A stretch of DNA of 6,424 nt. Source: Bacteroidota bacterium (GTDB taxonomy: Bacteria; Bacteroidota; Ignavibacteria; Ignavibacteriales; Ignavibacteriaceae). Position 1 is the first letter of the stretch, and every line of letters starts with the position of its first letter. Positions 4,763-6,424 of the stretch are shown in pieces. The DNA is taken from contig JAJYIL010000183.1 in assembly GCA_021790055.1 (NCBI GenBank), positions 1-6,424 of the forward strand, read 5' to 3'. The notes beneath the pieces are model-generated. The model ran no database searches, was not told where the DNA came from, and was given only the letters and a program-made list of their open reading frames with translations. The translations under genes were made by a program, and so were the position numbers.

Positions 4763-5254
4763 TTATTCTTTGTTAGATTTTTCTTCGACGACTTTTGCTT
4801 CTTCAACTTGTTCTTCGGCTGCTTCTTTCTCCTTCTTAACCTTTGCCTTAGCTTCTTTCTTTTCTTTATGTTCTTCAGCTTTAGCGTTTATCACGTCGTT
4901 GTAATCTACTAGCTCGATAATTGCCATATCTGCAGCATCGCCGGGTCTTCTACCAAGCTTTACTATCCTGGTGTAACCGCCAGGTCTTCCACCGATTTTC
5001 CCGATTATTTCGTTAAATAATTCTTTAACTACTTCCTTATCCTTAATCTCATCGATGATAAGCTTTTTGGCATTTAAATCGTTCTTGCGTGCCTTAGTAA
5101 TTAATGACTCAACAAACGGACGAGCTTCTTTAGCTTTAGCAACCGTTGTTTTAATTCTTTTATGCTTTAAAAGCGAAGTAGCAATAGACCTTAACAAAGC
5201 CTGCTTGTGGCTCGCGGTACGCTTTAACTTTCTTCCTTTAACTCTGTGTCTCAT
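4763..5254 (-). CDS. rplQ: 50S ribosomal protein L17
   Basis: L17 is a component of the large ribosomal subunit near the exit tunnel region. The N-terminal MRHRVKGRKLKRTASHKQAL (residues 1-20) and LLKHKRIKTTVAKAKEARP (28-46), followed by GGYTRIVKLGRRPGDAADMA (92-111) and IIELVDY, are diagnostic of bacterial L17. The core ends around residue 120. A further 43 residues form a Lys/Glu/Ala-rich, probably disordered or helical tail, making the protein 163 residues against about 120-130 in many bacteria; such tails occur in Bacteroidota-related lineages. The start is an ATG 7 bp after rpoA, with TAGG (the rpoA stop codon plus one base) serving as a minimal Shine-Dalgarno 6 nt upstream. It is the last gene of the classical rpsD-rpoA-rplQ group and is followed by an intrinsic terminator. 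Confidence 0.97.
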   Translation of the reverse strand: MRHRVKGRKLKRTASHKQALLRSIATSLLKHKRIKTTVAKAKEARPFVESLITKARKNDLNAKKLIIDEIKDKEVVKELFNEIIGKIGGRPGGYTRIVKLGRRPGDAADMAIIELVDYNDVINAKAEEHKEKKEAKAKVKKEKEAAEEQVEEAKVVEEKSNKE

Positions 5255-5261
5255 AAAAAAC

Positions 5262-6257
5262 CTAATTGCTTTCTGTTTCTTCTTTTAAATATTTTTCTAC
5301 GTCCATACCGAATTCGAGACCAAGAGTCTCAACAATTTCCATAAGCTCGGCAAGGGACTTTCTTCCGAAATTCCTAAACTTCAGCATCTCGGACTCGTCT
5401 TTTCTTACAAGCTCTGCAAGGTTCTTAATGTTTGCCGCTTTCAGGCAATTGTGAGACCGTACGCTAAGCTCAAGATCATCAACATTGGTAAGAAGGATTT
5501 TCCTGATTCTGTCTCTCTCACTGTCCTTTGCGCTGGAAGCTTGTTCTTCTTCCTGCTCGATGTCGAAGTTGATGAATAACTGGATATGCTCTTTCAAAAT
5601 CTTTGCAGCTTGTGTAAGCGCATCATCCGGAGTAATCGAGCCGTCGGTTGTAATTTCTAAAGTCAGTTTTTCATAATCGTTCTTATCGCCTATACGAACG
5701 TTTTCAATATCGTATTTTACGATCTTTATCGGGGTGAAGATAGAATCGATTGGTATCACTCCAATAGTCTGGTCGGGTGCAACATTCTCTGCAGCAGGTA
5801 CATAGCCTTTGCCGCGACCGGCTCTAATTTCGATATCGAACTTTGCATTCTTGTTTAGCGTAGCAATATGAAGCTCAGGATTAAGGACTTCAATATCGGT
5901 GCTGTGCTTTTGAATATCGGCAGCGGTAAACTCACCTTCTCCGCTGAATGAAATATCAATTTTATTGGGCTTCTTGTTTAGAAGCTTCAGTCTTACCTGT
6001 TTTAGATTAAGGATAATTTCCGAAACGTCTTCAACAACACCTTCGATAGTAGTGAACTCGTGAAGCACTCCCGAAAATTTAACGGAAGTAATAGCGGCAC
6101 CGCTAAGCGACGAAAGCAATACTCTCCTGAGCGAATTACCCATCGTAACTCCGTAGCCTCTTTCTAAAGGCTGAAGAAAGAACCTGCCGAAATTATTTGA
6201 ATAACTCGTCTCATCAAGAACTACTGCTTCAGGCATCTTTAAGTTTGATACACTCAT
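5262..6257 (-). CDS. rpoA: DNA-directed RNA polymerase alpha subunit
   Basis: The alpha subunit dimerises to nucleate assembly of RNA polymerase, and its C-terminal domain contacts UP-element DNA and activators. The protein has 331 residues, the usual length. The N-terminal domain covers about 1-230: FGRFFLQPLERGYGVTMGNS (23-42) with LRRVLLSSLSGAA (43-55) forms the dimer interface, and GRGKGYVPAAEN is at 147-158. An acidic and polar linker spans about 232-255. The C-terminal domain covers about 256-320, with VDDLELSVRSHNCLKAANI (259-277), in which R267 corresponds to the Escherichia coli DNA-contacting R265, and FRNFGRKSLAE (294-304) forming the second helix-hairpin-helix contact. The ATG at 6257 has a clear AGAGGA 7 nt upstream. 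It lies 37 bp after rpsD and 7 bp before rplQ in the conserved ribosomal gene order. Nothing is missing or unusual. Confidence 0.98.
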   Translation of the reverse strand: MSVSNLKMPEAVVLDETSYSNNFGRFFLQPLERGYGVTMGNSLRRVLLSSLSGAAITSVKFSGVLHEFTTIEGVVEDVSEIILNLKQVRLKLLNKKPNKIDISFSGEGEFTAADIQKHSTDIEVLNPELHIATLNKNAKFDIEIRAGRGKGYVPAAENVAPDQTIGVIPIDSIFTPIKIVKYDIENVRIGDKNDYEKLTLEITTDGSITPDDALTQAAKILKEHIQLFINFDIEQEEEQASSAKDSERDRIRKILLTNVDDLELSVRSHNCLKAANIKNLAELVRKDESEMLKFRNFGRKSLAELMEIVETLGLEFGMDVEKYLKEETESN

Positions 6258-6264
6258 TTATTAA

Positions 6265-6270
6265 TCCTCT
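6265..6270 (-). promoter_or_regulatory. Ribosome binding site of rpoA
   Basis: AGAGGA on the minus strand is 7 nt before the ATG at 6257, in the 37-bp gap after rpsD. It is one of the few strong Shine-Dalgarno sites in the window and confirms the rpoA start. Confidence 0.7.
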
Positions 6271-6294
6271 AAAAATTAATTCAATAAAATTTTA

Positions 6295-6424
6295 TTATTT
6301 GGAATAAAGCTCAACAACCAATTGTTCGTTGGCATTTAGAGGAACGTCTGCTCTCTCCGGAACTTGAATAAATGTTCCCGACAATGAGGCTTTATCTACC
6401 GATAACCACGTATATGTACTGTCT
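6295..6424 (-). CDS. rpsD: 30S ribosomal protein S4, C-terminal 42 residues only (runs off right edge)
   Basis: S4 is a primary 16S rRNA-binding protein that nucleates assembly of the 30S body. The minus strand is open from the window edge to a TAA at 6297 and encodes YTWLSVDKASLSGTFIQVPE (from the fourth residue on), then RADVPLNANEQLVVELYSK. The ending xNEQLVVELYSK and the SGxFxxVPERxD segment are characteristic of the S4 C-terminus, especially in Bacteroidota-type S4. Its place directly before rpoA follows the conserved rpsM-rpsK-rpsD-rpoA-rplQ order. The remainder of the gene, with the KOW-like and S4 RNA-binding domain, lies beyond the edge. Confidence 0.95.
   Translation of the reverse strand, partial: DSTYTWLSVDKASLSGTFIQVPERADVPLNANEQLVVELYSK

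Noticed and set aside
5055..5676. Plus-strand open frames opposite rplQ and rpoA (5055-5288, 5266-5454, 5485-5676)
   Set aside because: They mirror highly conserved genes, encode no recognisable protein and overlap one another.
6283..6296. 14-bp palindrome AATAAAATTTTATT overlapping the rpsD stop
   Set aside because: Entirely A/T, no loop and no stable hairpin; expected by chance in this AT-rich gap and located inside a continuous operon.
1..6424. tRNA, rRNA, CRISPR arrays, insertion sequences, phage attachment sites
   Set aside because: No cloverleaf-like sequence, regular repeat-spacer pattern, transposase or long terminal inverted repeats were seen; almost all sequence is accounted for by minus-strand genes.

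Overview
The window reads as ordinary bacterial chromosome with every recognisable gene on the minus strand. In transcription order, from the right edge to the left, these are rpsD (3' end only), rpoA, rplQ, engB (ysxC/yihA), a membrane-anchored GAF-GAF-degenerate-GGDEF protein, deoB, two bacterial-microcompartment vertex (EutN/CcmL, BMC-P) paralogs, and the 5' end of rpoD. The moderate-to-low G+C, weak or absent Shine-Dalgarno sites at some starts, a Lys/Glu-rich L17 tail, and a principal sigma factor that starts almost directly at region 1.2 (no region 1.1) all fit the Bacteroidota/Chlorobiota/Ignavibacteriota group. Together with microcompartment genes, an Ignavibacteria-like member is my best guess. 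This is inference from protein character, not a database match.

Right part (about 4715-6424): the rpsD-rpoA-rplQ tail of a ribosomal protein/RNA polymerase alpha operon, closed by a hairpin plus T-tract at 4715-4740. The terminator runs straight into the engB start codon. Middle part (about 1027-4714): engB, the GAF/GGDEF-like protein and deoB. The last two are separated by a single base. Left part (1-1026): a 181-bp leader, BMC-P paralog A, a 152-bp leader, BMC-P paralog B, then rpoD only 12 bp further on.

The core genes are housekeeping: ribosome proteins, transcription (alpha and the principal sigma), ribosome-assembly GTPase and pentose-phosphate mutase. The unusual part is the pair of BMC vertex genes between deoB and rpoD. 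No hexameric BMC shell gene or signature cargo enzyme is visible within the window. Both genes begin with TTG codons that are forced by in-frame upstream stops. Their two leaders share a short motif, TTTACANNCCGTG on the plus strand, and one leader carries a second, partial copy 22 bp away. This suggests common regulation of the two vertex genes and, through the second one, possible linkage to rpoD expression. No tRNA, rRNA, CRISPR array, insertion sequence or plus-strand gene could be supported. No gap between genes exceeds about 180 bp.
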